A stretch of DNA of 64,000 nt from JAIBDK01 sp965261915. GTDB lineage: Bacteria > Pseudomonadota > Gammaproteobacteria > Arenicellales > Poriferihabitantaceae. Positions 27,161 to 36,030 of this stretch are shown here, piece by piece (within the stretch, counting starts at the first letter, position 1; each line of letters starts with the position of its first letter). Location of the stretch: assembly GCA_965261915.1 (NCBI GenBank), contig CBDHDW010000013.1, forward strand, positions 1,674,001 to 1,738,000, written 5' to 3'. The notes beneath the pieces are model-generated. The model made no database searches. It was not told where the DNA came from and saw only the letters and a program-made list of their open reading frames with translations. A program made the translations under genes and the position numbers.

Positions 27161-29521
27161 TTAACCGTCTGCAGATAAAGTTGCCGCCGAAGCCTGCTTT
27201 GTCGGTGATGCCGACCACATCGCGGCAAAGATCATGCTCAGAAATGCGCCTATTCCAACGGTCACGCCAATGGCTTTCAGCGGCGGTGTATTCGAATACA
27301 TCAAAATACCAAAAACCAGTATCGTTGTGAACCCGCAAACCCACAATGCCTTGAATGTGGTATCCCACTCCTCAGCATTGTCTGGGAGGCGATTGAAAAA
27401 CAACGCATAGTCCAGACCCAGCCCAACAACGAGCAGCAATGAAACCAGGTGGAAAATACTGAGCGGATTTCCAGTGAAAACCAGAATCGCTGCCGCTGTT
27501 ACTGCCGCTGCAAATGTTGGAATCATGATTTTTAGCGGCCTGATCATGCTTCTAAATGCACAGCCGAGCGAAATATAGATTATCAGCACACAAACCAGCA
27601 TCGAAAATGAAATGCGCTCAACACTCCTTGCAACCAAATCAGTCGACGCTGACTTTAGATGCATATAGTACAGTCCCTCGTGCTGCTCAGAAAATTTTGT
27701 CAACAACGCTTGATCAGAAACTCCGTGCAGCAGGATGACGCCGCCCGACTCCCGGTCAAAATCAAACAGCAACGGCGCCAGCTTTTTACCAATAAACGTT
27801 TTATCCAGGTTCTCGGTATCTATGGGCCGCCTATTCGACAGTTCTGCAAGCTCACGTATGAAGGGTTCAAAAACGGCTGGCTTGAATGGCGTGCCCTGCA
27901 TTGCAATAGACAAATTTCTCTCGATAGTGTCAATATCCTGCAGGTTTTGTAAATTTGCTTTCTGCGATTGCTGGCTTGGCAGAAAATGCGCCGCCATATC
28001 ATAACCGTGGATCGTCCCCTCACTCACCAGTTCGTCGAGATACGGCTGCAGCAATTCGGAGTTTCGTAATACCGTTTCTTTGTCTTTGGCGACAACCAGC
28101 ATCATACTACCGCCATACCAGAACCCCAGATCACTGCGGAGCATTCGTCCTTCTGCGCGCCTGATCTCATTAATTGGGCTTAGTGAATCGACATTCAGAT
28201 GGAGCACCGGCCGTTGCGAAAATAATAACGCGAAAAGCGATATTAGCAACGCCGCCGGAACCAGGTACTGGACGCGGCAGGCTTTTTGTCCGGCCGTCTT
28301 CAGGCAACCATGCAGCGCGGCAAGCCCCGGCATAGCTTCCCTGCCCTTACTGTTCAAAAAAGGCAGTACCCATCTGGAAAATAATGCGGCAACAATCAGA
28401 CCGACGACGGTAAACAATCCAAGCTGCTGCAGGCCGCCAAAACCAGAGGCCAAAAACGCCCCATACGCCACCACAGTAGAGAGTACACCGAGTCTCAGCG
28501 TACGCCAAATTTTCTTAACCCTGGCCGGGTCCGAAGTGGCGCCAGCTCCCATTCCAGGCAACAAATGTATAGGATAATCAACCGCAACGCCGGCCAGCGT
28601 TATCCCAAATGCCAGGGTGATACCGTGTACATTGCCAAACACGATTAACACAGCCGCAGTGGCTGCTGCCACACCCATTGCCAAAGGACAAACAACTAAA
28701 GCCATCATTCGAAATGAACGATAAACGCATAACAGAAACAGCACGACTATGGCTACCGCAATAATGGTTAAATTTTTAACATCCGCTTTAATATCTTCAC
28801 TGGACTCCACTGCAAATACTGCGGGCCCCGCCATCACTACCTCGAGATCCGGAACTTTCAATTTTGCATAGATTTCGCGAAGCGCGTTCACCGCATCAAT
28901 CTGGTTCGACATGTCAGTGATGTCAGTTGCAATCTCAGCAAGCACCAGAGAACGGAGTTCATCATTGGAAAACCAGGCTCCATACTTTTCCAGCGGCCGC
29001 TTGTGGCGACTGATTTTGCCTTGCCACTCTTTAAGTAAACCCATAATTTCGCCGCTGGGGTCTCGTTGTAAATATTTTTTCTCAAGCGCAGCGGCCGACG
29101 ATGCCAGGCCGTTTAACCGGGACTGCAACGCAGTTTTCAGTGCAGAAACCGAAAACGACTCGGATAAATCGTTGTGAGTCAGCAGGTATCGATTTGATTC
29201 AAGAAACGCCAGCGCTTCGTCACCCAGCGCGGCTGCACTGTTGGTTACCTTGCTAAAGAATGGAGATTCATTCAACGCAGCGGAAAATTCAATATTAAAG
29301 TCTGCCAGTTGCTCGCCGGGCAGTCCGCTAAAACCGAGGAGCACGATATTGCTAGAGGCTCCATTATCGAGTTGATGTCGAAGCAACCTGTCGAATCGTG
29401 TTTCGGGGTCTGGCAGAAACAGGCCGAGGTCGGTAGAGACTTCGATGCGTTGGAAAATGGTAAAAAAGCAGGCGATCAGTAGACTCGTTAACAGGCCTGC
29501 TTTCAACTGTGCAGATTTCAC
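27161..29521 (-). CDS. MMPL/RND-superfamily exporter
   Basis: A 786-residue inner-membrane transporter with the MMPL architecture. It has one N-terminal helix, a large periplasmic domain with coiled stretches, five to six helices (residues about 250-410, including GITLAFGITLAGVAVDYPIHLL), a second periplasmic domain and a second helix set (about 630-775, with LSIFHLVSLLLVVGLGLDYALFF). Such proteins carry lipids or acyl products and are often encoded beside a LolA-like protein, as here (52 bp upstream gene). GTG start. The cargo is not known. Confidence 0.88.
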   Translation of the reverse strand: MKSAQLKAGLLTSLLIACFFTIFQRIEVSTDLGLFLPDPETRFDRLLRHQLDNGASSNIVLLGFSGLPGEQLADFNIEFSAALNESPFFSKVTNSAAALGDEALAFLESNRYLLTHNDLSESFSVSALKTALQSRLNGLASSAAALEKKYLQRDPSGEIMGLLKEWQGKISRHKRPLEKYGAWFSNDELRSLVLAEIATDITDMSNQIDAVNALREIYAKLKVPDLEVVMAGPAVFAVESSEDIKADVKNLTIIAVAIVVLFLLCVYRSFRMMALVVCPLAMGVAAATAAVLIVFGNVHGITLAFGITLAGVAVDYPIHLLPGMGAGATSDPARVKKIWRTLRLGVLSTVVAYGAFLASGFGGLQQLGLFTVVGLIVAALFSRWVLPFLNSKGREAMPGLAALHGCLKTAGQKACRVQYLVPAALLISLFALLFSQRPVLHLNVDSLSPINEIRRAEGRMLRSDLGFWYGGSMMLVVAKDKETVLRNSELLQPYLDELVSEGTIHGYDMAAHFLPSQQSQKANLQNLQDIDTIERNLSIAMQGTPFKPAVFEPFIRELAELSNRRPIDTENLDKTFIGKKLAPLLFDFDRESGGVILLHGVSDQALLTKFSEQHEGLYYMHLKSASTDLVARSVERISFSMLVCVLIIYISLGCAFRSMIRPLKIMIPTFAAAVTAAAILVFTGNPLSIFHLVSLLLVVGLGLDYALFFNRLPDNAEEWDTTFKALWVCGFTTILVFGILMYSNTPPLKAIGVTVGIGAFLSMIFAAMWSASPTKQASAATLSADG

Positions 29522-29572
29522 ACTCGACTCCTATTGGGGCGATTAAGTAACCCGGTTTGTAATACGCGCTGG

Positions 29573-30214
29573 TTAGTTTACAAATTTATATGACAGTTCC
29601 AGAGTAGCTTCATCACCATCAGGCCGGATTGTAACAACTTTCCGGATCCTGACATCAGATCCGGACAGATTTATCGCTTCGATATGTTGAAGAATATCAT
29701 CTGCTTTCGGTTTTAATGTTAACTCCCAGGCCTGTTTTTGCCCCTTCAACTCGATACTGTAATTGTCAGACAGAACTTCGTAGTTACCAGCAAGCATCGC
29801 CCGGATACTTTCAATTGCGGCTTTAAGAACCGGATGAGACTCCACTGAATACGTTTGCACAATCACCACGTCTTCCTGTTTTCCCATGCTTGGCGTCTTT
29901 TCAATGGTCATGGAATCACCATCAATTACCACTCGCTCATTAAACGGCGTGCGCGTTTGTTTCTCGATATAGTCCGGCGCCCGGTACTCCATCACACCTT
30001 TTAAAACGGTATCAGTGATCAGAAAAATGGATTTTTTCGTTTCCACAAAATCAAGTTTGGCGTGCTCTACCTGAGAAAACGCTTCCATCAATGCTTCAAT
30101 CTTCCACGACGTATCCGCATAAGCGGTCGAACACGCGAACAGTACCGACAGGCAAAATGCTGGTGGCAGCCGAAAAAATGGCAGTTTAGTTATCAAGTGT
30201 GGCTGGATATTCAT
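29573..30214 (-). CDS. LolA-like periplasmic carrier protein
   Basis: About 213 residues from the ATG at 30214. It has a signal sequence (LPPAFCLSVLFACSTAYA, cut after AYA) and a LolA/LppX-like beta fold: FVETKKSIFLITDTVLKGVMEYRAPDYIEKQTRTP, VVIDGDSMTIEK and IRKVVTIRPDGDEATLELSYKFVN. It probably binds a lipid or acyl compound handed on by the MMPL transporter encoded directly downstream. True LolA is longer-conserved and pairs with lolCDE, which is absent here. Confidence 0.8.
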   Translation of the reverse strand: MNIQPHLITKLPFFRLPPAFCLSVLFACSTAYADTSWKIEALMEAFSQVEHAKLDFVETKKSIFLITDTVLKGVMEYRAPDYIEKQTRTPFNERVVIDGDSMTIEKTPSMGKQEDVVIVQTYSVESHPVLKAAIESIRAMLAGNYEVLSDNYSIELKGQKQAWELTLKPKADDILQHIEAINLSGSDVRIRKVVTIRPDGDEATLELSYKFVN

Positions 30215-30361
30215 TGTGTTGCATCGATTCGACGGTTGCTGACGATAAATCGAATTTGTTTTCATTAGTCCCACGGCGAACGCAGCAAGTTCCCACAGAG
30301 CGGGCCGAGCGGCGATTATAGAGACTAGCGGAGAGAAATTATAGCGTTATGCAGTGAATAA

Positions 30362-30709
30362 CTACTGAATATCGGCTGGTTCAGTTGGCAAATGATCCTT
30401 TATTGCAACGGTGGTAATAACCAGCCTATGTTCAAAGTAAACGAGAAAATCAGCATAGTGCCAGGAAGATATCGGCGGGCGGCCCACAGGGTCAGATCTT
30501 GAATCTGGCTCTCCATATTTTTTCAATACGGCAGCCACACTCATGCCGCGTACAGGATAGTCGCGTTGCTGTTCAATTTCCCTGAATTCCCTGAATGATT
30601 TGTCGGTTTCATCGCCATCAGCCAATATAGCCGCTGAATGACATGTCAGCAAAGCTGCTGCCGACAACGCAATGAATCCCTCCCAAAACTTCGATCTATT
30701 GCAATTCAT
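30362..30709 (-). CDS. small exported protein of unknown function
   Basis: About 115 residues from the ATG at 30709; the longer open frame upstream overlaps ctaA and is unlikely to be used. It has a signal peptide (EGFIALSAAALLTCHSAAILA) and a mature part with RDYPVRGMSVAAVLKKYGEPDSRSDPVGRPPISSWHYADFLVYFEHRLVI. The 'xxYGEPxxxxxxVGxPPIxxWxY' pattern recurs in small periplasmic proteins of gammaproteobacteria, but I know no function. Confidence 0.7.
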   Translation of the reverse strand: MNCNRSKFWEGFIALSAAALLTCHSAAILADGDETDKSFREFREIEQQRDYPVRGMSVAAVLKKYGEPDSRSDPVGRPPISSWHYADFLVYFEHRLVITTVAIKDHLPTEPADIQ

Positions 30710-30789
30710 AGTGAAACGATAGCCGATTTTGGGGAAATTGTCGACTACAGCGATAACACTGCGCCGAGTTATGCGGGCTTCGGCGGCAG

Positions 30790-31812
30790 CTACGGTCGAA
30801 TAAAATGAAATGGTTTGGCAAATAGGTGACAAAGAAACCCAAACAGGATCAATGCGCCAGCCTGATGAGCGACACCCAGCGCCACAGGAACTCGTAGTAC
30901 TAACGTACTAATACCGAGTCCAATTTGCAGCACCAGGCAAAATAAAAGAATAACCGGGATCAGAGCGCTTCCCCGGTCAGCCGAGCTAAACATTTTGATT
31001 GCCATTAATAACACGGTAATGCTAATTATCAACGCCAGACCTCGATGAAAAAACTGAATTGCCACAGGGTTTTCGAAAATATTCAGCCATACCGGCTGCA
31101 TCGACCAGATTTGATCCGGCATCCAGACACCCTCCATTGTTGGAAATGTGTTGAAAATAAACCCGGCATGAGTGCCGGCCATAAATCCGCCACTTCCGAT
31201 CATCACGAAAACCATAACCAGAACAGCTACCCCCCACGGCCGGCAATTTTCGATGAAATCGGCGGCGGGTTTTTGAGTTAAACCGACAATACAACGCAAC
31301 AGGTAGCCGTAAATCAGAACTGCAACCAACAAGTGTAAAGTGAGCCGGTATTGACTAACCGCCGGATTATCCACCAAGCCGCTTTTTACCATATACCAGC
31401 CTAGCCCCCCCTGCACAGCGCCGAGAATAAACAGACCAAACAATCTGATTTTTAGCGCCCCCGGCAAATTCCCGCGTAAACTAAAATAAATTAAGGGCAC
31501 GAAAAACACCAAACCGATTATGCGCCCCAAAAGTCGATGGCCGTACTCCATCAGATAGATAAACCTGAAGTATCCAGGCGCGACGGCAGCGTTGACCAGT
31601 TTGTACTCGGGAAACTGTTTGTACTGATCAAAAGCATATTGCCACTGCTGTAAAGATAACGGTGGCAATACTCCCATTAGCGGTTGCCAGTCGACCATGG
31701 AAAGTCCGGAGCCGGTGAGTCTGACAGCGCCGCCAAACAACACCATACAAAACACCAACAGACAACAAACCCCCAGCCAGATTACAAGCTGCTTACGTGT
31801 GCGATCTGTCAT
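30790..31812 (-). CDS. ctaA: heme A synthase (COX15/CtaA)
   Basis: Converts heme O to heme A for cytochrome c oxidase. From the ATG at 31812 it has 340 residues and eight predicted helices. Signatures include LFGGAVRLTGSGLSMVDW, EYGHRLLGRIIGL, the histidine in LTLHLLVAVLIYGY, and FFHRGLALIISITV and VLRVPVALGVAHQAGALILF. A TTG 15 bases upstream is in frame. No other cox assembly genes are next to it. Confidence 0.93.
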   Translation of the reverse strand: MTDRTRKQLVIWLGVCCLLVFCMVLFGGAVRLTGSGLSMVDWQPLMGVLPPLSLQQWQYAFDQYKQFPEYKLVNAAVAPGYFRFIYLMEYGHRLLGRIIGLVFFVPLIYFSLRGNLPGALKIRLFGLFILGAVQGGLGWYMVKSGLVDNPAVSQYRLTLHLLVAVLIYGYLLRCIVGLTQKPAADFIENCRPWGVAVLVMVFVMIGSGGFMAGTHAGFIFNTFPTMEGVWMPDQIWSMQPVWLNIFENPVAIQFFHRGLALIISITVLLMAIKMFSSADRGSALIPVILLFCLVLQIGLGISTLVLRVPVALGVAHQAGALILFGFLCHLFAKPFHFIRP

Positions 31813-31944
31813 TGCAGTGGCTATCAAGTCAATCCATTAAGCGGGGAAAATCATAAAGTCCAACAGCAACCCTTACTTAAGTGTGCGGGTAAAGATGACC
31901 GTTAAACAGTCCAGACGGGAGGACGTATCTCTTCAACAAATCAA

Positions 31945-33165
31945 CTAACCGTCGGCCCAGTTTTGAAAGATCAGGGAACAGTTCGTGCCGCCAAATCCGA
32001 AACTGTTACTCATCGCCAGATTCAGATCCGCTACCTCCATGGTGCTATCGACAATGGGGAATCCTGCTGCATTTTCGTCCAGATTCTGGATATTGGCTGA
32101 AGCGGAAATGTAGCCGTGCTGCATCATCAACAGCGTATAAATTGACTCATTCACGCCGGCTGCACCCAGTGCGTGGCCACTAAGCGATTTTGTAGCGCTG
32201 ATTAAGGGGATATCTTGCCCAAATACGCTTCGAATCGCTTCAAGCTCTTTGGTATCACCGACGGGGGTGCTGGTGCCGTGTGCATTTATATACTGAACCG
32301 GTGAGTGCAGATTCTGCATCGCTTGTTTCATACAACGAGCCGCTCCCTCTCCGGATGGTTGAACCATGTCATAACCGTCTGAGGTTGCACCATAGCCAAC
32401 CAGTTCAGCGATAATATTGGCACCGCGTTTTTGTGCATGCGCCAGATCCTCGAGAACAACAACGCCTGCTCCGCCGGAAATAACGAATCCATCACGATCA
32501 CGATCATAAGGTCTGGAAGCTAACTCAGGGGTATCATTGTAGTTCGAAGACAATGCGCCCATTCCATCGAACAATACCGACAATGACCAGTGCAGTTCCT
32601 CGCCACCACCGGCAAAAATAATATCCTGTTTGCCAAGCTGAATGAGTTCCGCGCCGTGACCTATGCAGTGTGCGCTGGTGGAGCAAGCGGAACTGATTGA
32701 GTAGGATACCCCTTTAATTTTGAATGCGGTGCCGACACAGGCAGGAATTGTGCTCGCCATCGTCTTTGTGACCATATACGGACCAACCCTTTTGACGCCG
32801 CGTTCGCGTAACGCATCTGCGGCCTTAACAATATTTTCCGGGGATGCGCCGCCGGTTCCCAATAACAGCCCGGTTCGTTCACTACTGATTAATTCTTCAT
32901 CAAGCCCTGCATGAGCAACCGCCTCCCGCATCGCAATATAGCTATAAGCCGCGGCATCACCCATAAATCGATACAGCTTGCGATCAATCATCGATTGTGC
33001 ATCAATCGCTATCGATCCATGCACCTGACTGCGCATCCCGAGTTCTGCATAATCTTCGGCTTTGACGATGCCAGAGCGACCGTCGATCAAAGACTGCTGA
33101 ACCTCTTCTTTGTTGTTACCGAGACTGCAAACGATACCGTATCCGGTTATAACGACTCTTTTCAT
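31945..33165 (-). CDS. fabB: beta-ketoacyl-ACP synthase I
   Basis: Elongating condensing enzyme needed for unsaturated fatty acids. 406 residues, beginning MKRVVITGYGIVCSLGNN. The catalytic Cys lies in SSACSTSAHCIGHG, and the two histidines in NAHGTSTPVGD and KSLSGHALGAAG. The C-terminus SNSFGFGGTNCSLIFQNW is typical. It follows fabA on the same strand with a 173-bp gap, the standard fabAB pair for anaerobic-type unsaturated fatty acid synthesis. Confidence 0.96.
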   Translation of the reverse strand: MKRVVITGYGIVCSLGNNKEEVQQSLIDGRSGIVKAEDYAELGMRSQVHGSIAIDAQSMIDRKLYRFMGDAAAYSYIAMREAVAHAGLDEELISSERTGLLLGTGGASPENIVKAADALRERGVKRVGPYMVTKTMASTIPACVGTAFKIKGVSYSISSACSTSAHCIGHGAELIQLGKQDIIFAGGGEELHWSLSVLFDGMGALSSNYNDTPELASRPYDRDRDGFVISGGAGVVVLEDLAHAQKRGANIIAELVGYGATSDGYDMVQPSGEGAARCMKQAMQNLHSPVQYINAHGTSTPVGDTKELEAIRSVFGQDIPLISATKSLSGHALGAAGVNESIYTLLMMQHGYISASANIQNLDENAAGFPIVDSTMEVADLNLAMSNSFGFGGTNCSLIFQNWADG

Positions 33166-33338
33166 ATTTTGTTGCCCGCGTATATCGGGGTGGTTATCAA
33201 GGCCAAACGGCCTGATATCATTATTGCACGCATGAACCTTATAAAATCGGGGCTGGGGTGATCATTACAACGGCAAAAACGCCTGTTTTCGGTTCTCACT
33301 TTCAGTTTCAAGCCAATAGCAGTAAATCTATTTGACAC

Positions 33339-33851
33339 TTAAAAGGATTCGGCGTTCTTCAGCAGGCCGACCCGTAAATCGCTACACTTATATACCGGTT
33401 GACCATCAACATCGACCACTCCGTCAGCGACTCCCATAACCAGTTTTCTCATGACCACCCGCTTGAAATCTATTCTATAGGTAACCAATTTGGAATCCGG
33501 TGTGATTTGTCCGCTGAATTTGATTTCTCCAGCACCCAGTGCACGACCATGGCCTTCTCCACCACGCCAACCCAGCGAAAACCCGACCAGCTGCCACAAA
33601 GCGTCCAGACCAAGGCATCCCGGCATCACTGGGTCTCCGTCGAAGTGGCAATCAAAAAACCAGAGATCAGGTGTTATATCCAGTTCAGCAATAACCAGCC
33701 CTTTGCTGTTTGCGCCGCCGTCATCATCGATATGCGTTATCCGGTCACACATCAACATATTGGGTAATGGCAGTTGCGCGTTTCCAGGTCCAAACAATCG
33801 GCCGTGTCCGCATTCGAGCAAATCTTCCCTGCTATACTGATTCTTTATCAA
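33339..33851 (-). CDS. fabA: 3-hydroxydecanoyl-ACP dehydratase/isomerase
   Basis: Bifunctional dehydratase/isomerase that introduces the cis double bond. 170 residues, the usual length. Catalytic histidine in WFFDCHFDGDPVMPGCLGLDALWQLVGF with its Asp soon after; PNMLMCDRITHI is near the N-terminus. The start is TTG at 33851, because no ATG occurs before the conserved YSREDLLECGHG. Upstream partner of fabB. Confidence 0.95.
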   Translation of the reverse strand: MIKNQYSREDLLECGHGRLFGPGNAQLPLPNMLMCDRITHIDDDGGANSKGLVIAELDITPDLWFFDCHFDGDPVMPGCLGLDALWQLVGFSLGWRGGEGHGRALGAGEIKFSGQITPDSKLVTYRIDFKRVVMRKLVMGVADGVVDVDGQPVYKCSDLRVGLLKNAESF

Positions 33852-34028
33852 TTCGGCAACTCCATAATATTTCTAAAGGTAAAATAGCGACGTTAATTTA
33901 TTTGGTGGTTTATTTTACCCCAGTACAGGATTAATCACACTGCACAAATACTGCTGGTACGCAACCTGGTATCGAACAAGCCGGGCTTAAGATTCCGGTT
34001 ACCTTTCCAGAGCTGAATCCCGGCTCGT

Positions 34029-34060
34029 AAAAAGCCGAGGGACCAAGCCTCTCGGCTCTA
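34029..34060 (-). terminator. terminator of the AOR/moaA operon
   Basis: Minus-strand hairpin AGCCGAG..CTCGGCT (stem about 9 bp with GG/CC extension and a short loop) followed by TTTTTA. It lies about 60 bp after the moaA stop codon and separates the AOR operon from fabA. The plus strand also reads as a weaker terminator. Confidence 0.75.
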
Positions 34061-34121
34061 TTTTCAATTCACTTCAGGGAACTATCCCTGTCTATTCATT
34101 AAGGGGTAACGAATTGTCCCG

Positions 34122-35156
34122 CTAACCGCCGATATAGGACATTTCAACTTTTTGCAAATTCCCTGTTTCCGGTATTACTGAATCACCCTGTTTTCGGCGC
34201 ATGGAATACTGATCTTCACGATTGCTCCAGATTTTGCCAAGCCTTTGAATTAAAGCTTCATCTGAGTCACCGCTTTCAATATCTGATTTCAAATCATAGC
34301 CGTTGGCTGCGAACAAACAACTAAACAGCTCACCTCTTGCGGACAGTCGCGCCCTGGCGCAGTCTCCGCAAAATGGCTGGGTAATCGAAGAAATAACCCC
34401 AATCTCGCCGCTGCCGTCCTGGAAGTGCCAACGACGAGCCACCTCAGCTTTGTAGTTACGGTCCACCGCTTCGAGAGCGTGCTCTGTTCTGATTGTCTGA
34501 ATAATCTCAGCTGCTGTGAACACTTTATCCAGGTTCCAGTTATTGTAATTGCCAACATCCATAAATTCGATGAAACGTAAAATTACGCCGCTTCCCTTAA
34601 AATGATTTACCATCGGCAAAATATCCGAATGATTGACCCCCTTTTGGACAACCATATTAACCTTTACCACATCAAACTCCGCTGCCATTGCATTTTCTAT
34701 TCCCAACAGAATATCTTCCAACGGAACGGGTATTGGATTGATGGTTTGATAAATATCGGCAGATAGTGCGTCCAGACTGATATTCAGCCTTCTGACACCG
34801 GCTTGCCGAAGTGTATTCGCACGCTGAGCTGTCAAAAGTGATGCATTCGTTGTTAGCGCGATATCATCGATATTATCGATACTCGAAATTCCAGATATCA
34901 ATTTTTCGAGATCTTTTCGAAGTAATGGTTCGCCTCCGGTCAATCGAATTTTACTCACACCCAGTTTTGAAAATAATTTGACGAGCCTGCAAATTTGTTC
35001 ATAAGACAATAGTGCATCAGGTCTCAGGAAAGGATAGCCTTTGCCAAACACTGCTTTTGGCATGCAATATCCGCAACGAAAATTACATCTATCCGTTACC
35101 GATATTCTTAAATCTCTTAATGGCCTGTTCAGGGTATCAAGCAGCACACTATCCAC
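34122..35156 (-). CDS. moaA: GTP 3',8-cyclase MoaA (molybdopterin synthesis)
   Basis: Radical SAM enzyme for the first step of pterin cofactor synthesis. 344 residues. N-terminal CNFRCGYCMPKAVFG holds the SAM cluster; LTGGEPLLRKDLEKL follows, and the C-terminal cluster is CGDCARARLSARGELFSCLF. It ends in Gly-Gly, as MoaA does for catalysis. GTG start overlapping the MoaD-like gene by 8 bases. It is the last gene of the AOR operon, so this copy probably serves tungsto- or molybdopterin supply for the AOR. Confidence 0.94.
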   Translation of the reverse strand: MDSVLLDTLNRPLRDLRISVTDRCNFRCGYCMPKAVFGKGYPFLRPDALLSYEQICRLVKLFSKLGVSKIRLTGGEPLLRKDLEKLISGISSIDNIDDIALTTNASLLTAQRANTLRQAGVRRLNISLDALSADIYQTINPIPVPLEDILLGIENAMAAEFDVVKVNMVVQKGVNHSDILPMVNHFKGSGVILRFIEFMDVGNYNNWNLDKVFTAAEIIQTIRTEHALEAVDRNYKAEVARRWHFQDGSGEIGVISSITQPFCGDCARARLSARGELFSCLFAANGYDLKSDIESGDSDEALIQRLGKIWSNREDQYSMRRKQGDSVIPETGNLQKVEMSYIGG

Positions 35157-35400
35157 CTTGTATTGCTGGCCACACGGTTAATACATCTCCGTCCTGCAAC
35201 GAATCAGAATGCCTGTCCTCTGGCAAAAATCTGCCGTTTAGCATCATTGTTCTAACTTCATTTTCAGGAATATTAAATTTTTGCATAATTTCAAGCGCAG
35301 AAATGGGGGCAATCTGATCAATTTCGACACTATTGTCATCGGAGGAATTCGGCAAATATTCCATTAAGCCGGAAAAAAGCTTAAGCGTGATTCTCATCAT
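35149..35400 (-). CDS. MoaD/ThiS-family sulfur carrier (second copy)
   Basis: An 83-residue beta-grasp protein ending in the Gly-Gly tail (VWPAIQGG) that accepts the thiocarboxylate. It has MRITLKLFSGLMEYLPNSS at the start and FLPEDRHSDSLQDGDVLTVWP at the end. It overlaps moaA by 8 bases and the upstream small gene by one. A GGAGGAGG ribosome site ends four bases before its ATG. Probably donates sulfur to the AOR pterin. Confidence 0.85.
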   Translation of the reverse strand: MMRITLKLFSGLMEYLPNSSDDNSVEIDQIAPISALEIMQKFNIPENEVRTMMLNGRFLPEDRHSDSLQDGDVLTVWPAIQGG

Positions 35401-35699
35401 TATCCTCCTCCACGGTGGAGATATTTTTTAAAACGATCGAGAAATGTCCGATACTGTAATTCGTTAAAGTTTTCAAACTGAATCATGACATCAATAACAG
35501 GCAGTGCTATTGCGGCAATTTTTCGACTTCGTTCCGGGCTTATCGTCAGTACAGCAGTCTGATTTTTGTGTGTGATTCGGTATTCAAGATCCGCTGACTT
35601 GCTCACGGAATAAGGGGCTACCGCATTTGGCAGCCCTTTTAACAGTTCGCGGTGAGTAAATCCCATCTCTGCCCTGTAGTCTGGCTTAGAATCGGTCAT
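35400..35699 (-). CDS. small AOR-operon protein of unknown function
   Basis: 99 residues from the ATG at 35699, which overlaps the stop of the preceding MoaD-like gene (ATGA). Visible: MGFTHRELLKGLPNAVAPYSV, a charged beta-rich middle (AVLTISPERSRKIAAIALPVIDVMIQFENF) and FLDRFKKYLHRGGG at the end. The GGG tail is encoded by the ribosome site of the next gene, so it may not be functional. It sits between two MoaD-like carriers, which points to a part in AOR cofactor assembly, but no motif identifies it. Confidence 0.75.
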   Translation of the reverse strand: MTDSKPDYRAEMGFTHRELLKGLPNAVAPYSVSKSADLEYRITHKNQTAVLTISPERSRKIAAIALPVIDVMIQFENFNELQYRTFLDRFKKYLHRGGG

Positions 35700-35944
35700 C
35701 CGCCTGCTACCGGAGGCCAAATTGCCAGGGTGTCTTTCTCCTTCATCGGCGTATCTCGAGCAGCGTCTTCGAGATAAATACCATTTAACAATACCAGATG
35801 AACTTCGGGTTTTGGCATTGCGTGTTGTTCGATCAGCTGATTTGGAGTGGTGTTATTGTCCACTTCAAGCCAAACAGCATTCTTCACTGCGCTATCCGGC
35901 AGATAGTCGGCAAGGGAAGCGAATAATTTGAATTGAACCTGCAT
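35696..35944 (-). CDS. MoaD/ThiS-family sulfur carrier (first copy)
   Basis: An 82-residue beta-grasp protein with the Gly-Gly C-terminus (WPPVAGG). MQVQFKLFASLADYLPDSA opens it and IYLEDAARDTPMKEKDTLAIWPP closes it. It is about 35% like the second copy by eye. 86 bp follow the FAD oxidoreductase gene. Two different MoaD-like proteins in one operon suggest separate tasks or partners. Confidence 0.85.
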   Translation of the reverse strand: MQVQFKLFASLADYLPDSAVKNAVWLEVDNNTTPNQLIEQHAMPKPEVHLVLLNGIYLEDAARDTPMKEKDTLAIWPPVAGG

Positions 35945-36030
35945 ACCAGAAAATGATTCGGGTCAGAAGAAACCGGCTATACAATTCGCAAAAGCCTGAT
36001 TTGCTACAATGTACCGCTGACCGCTACAAA

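Noticed and set aside
35400..35420. Functional Gly-Gly tail on the 99-residue AOR-operon protein
   Set aside because: The GGG codons are the GGAGGAGGA ribosome site of the next gene, so the tail may be a by-product; not claimed as a sulfur carrier.
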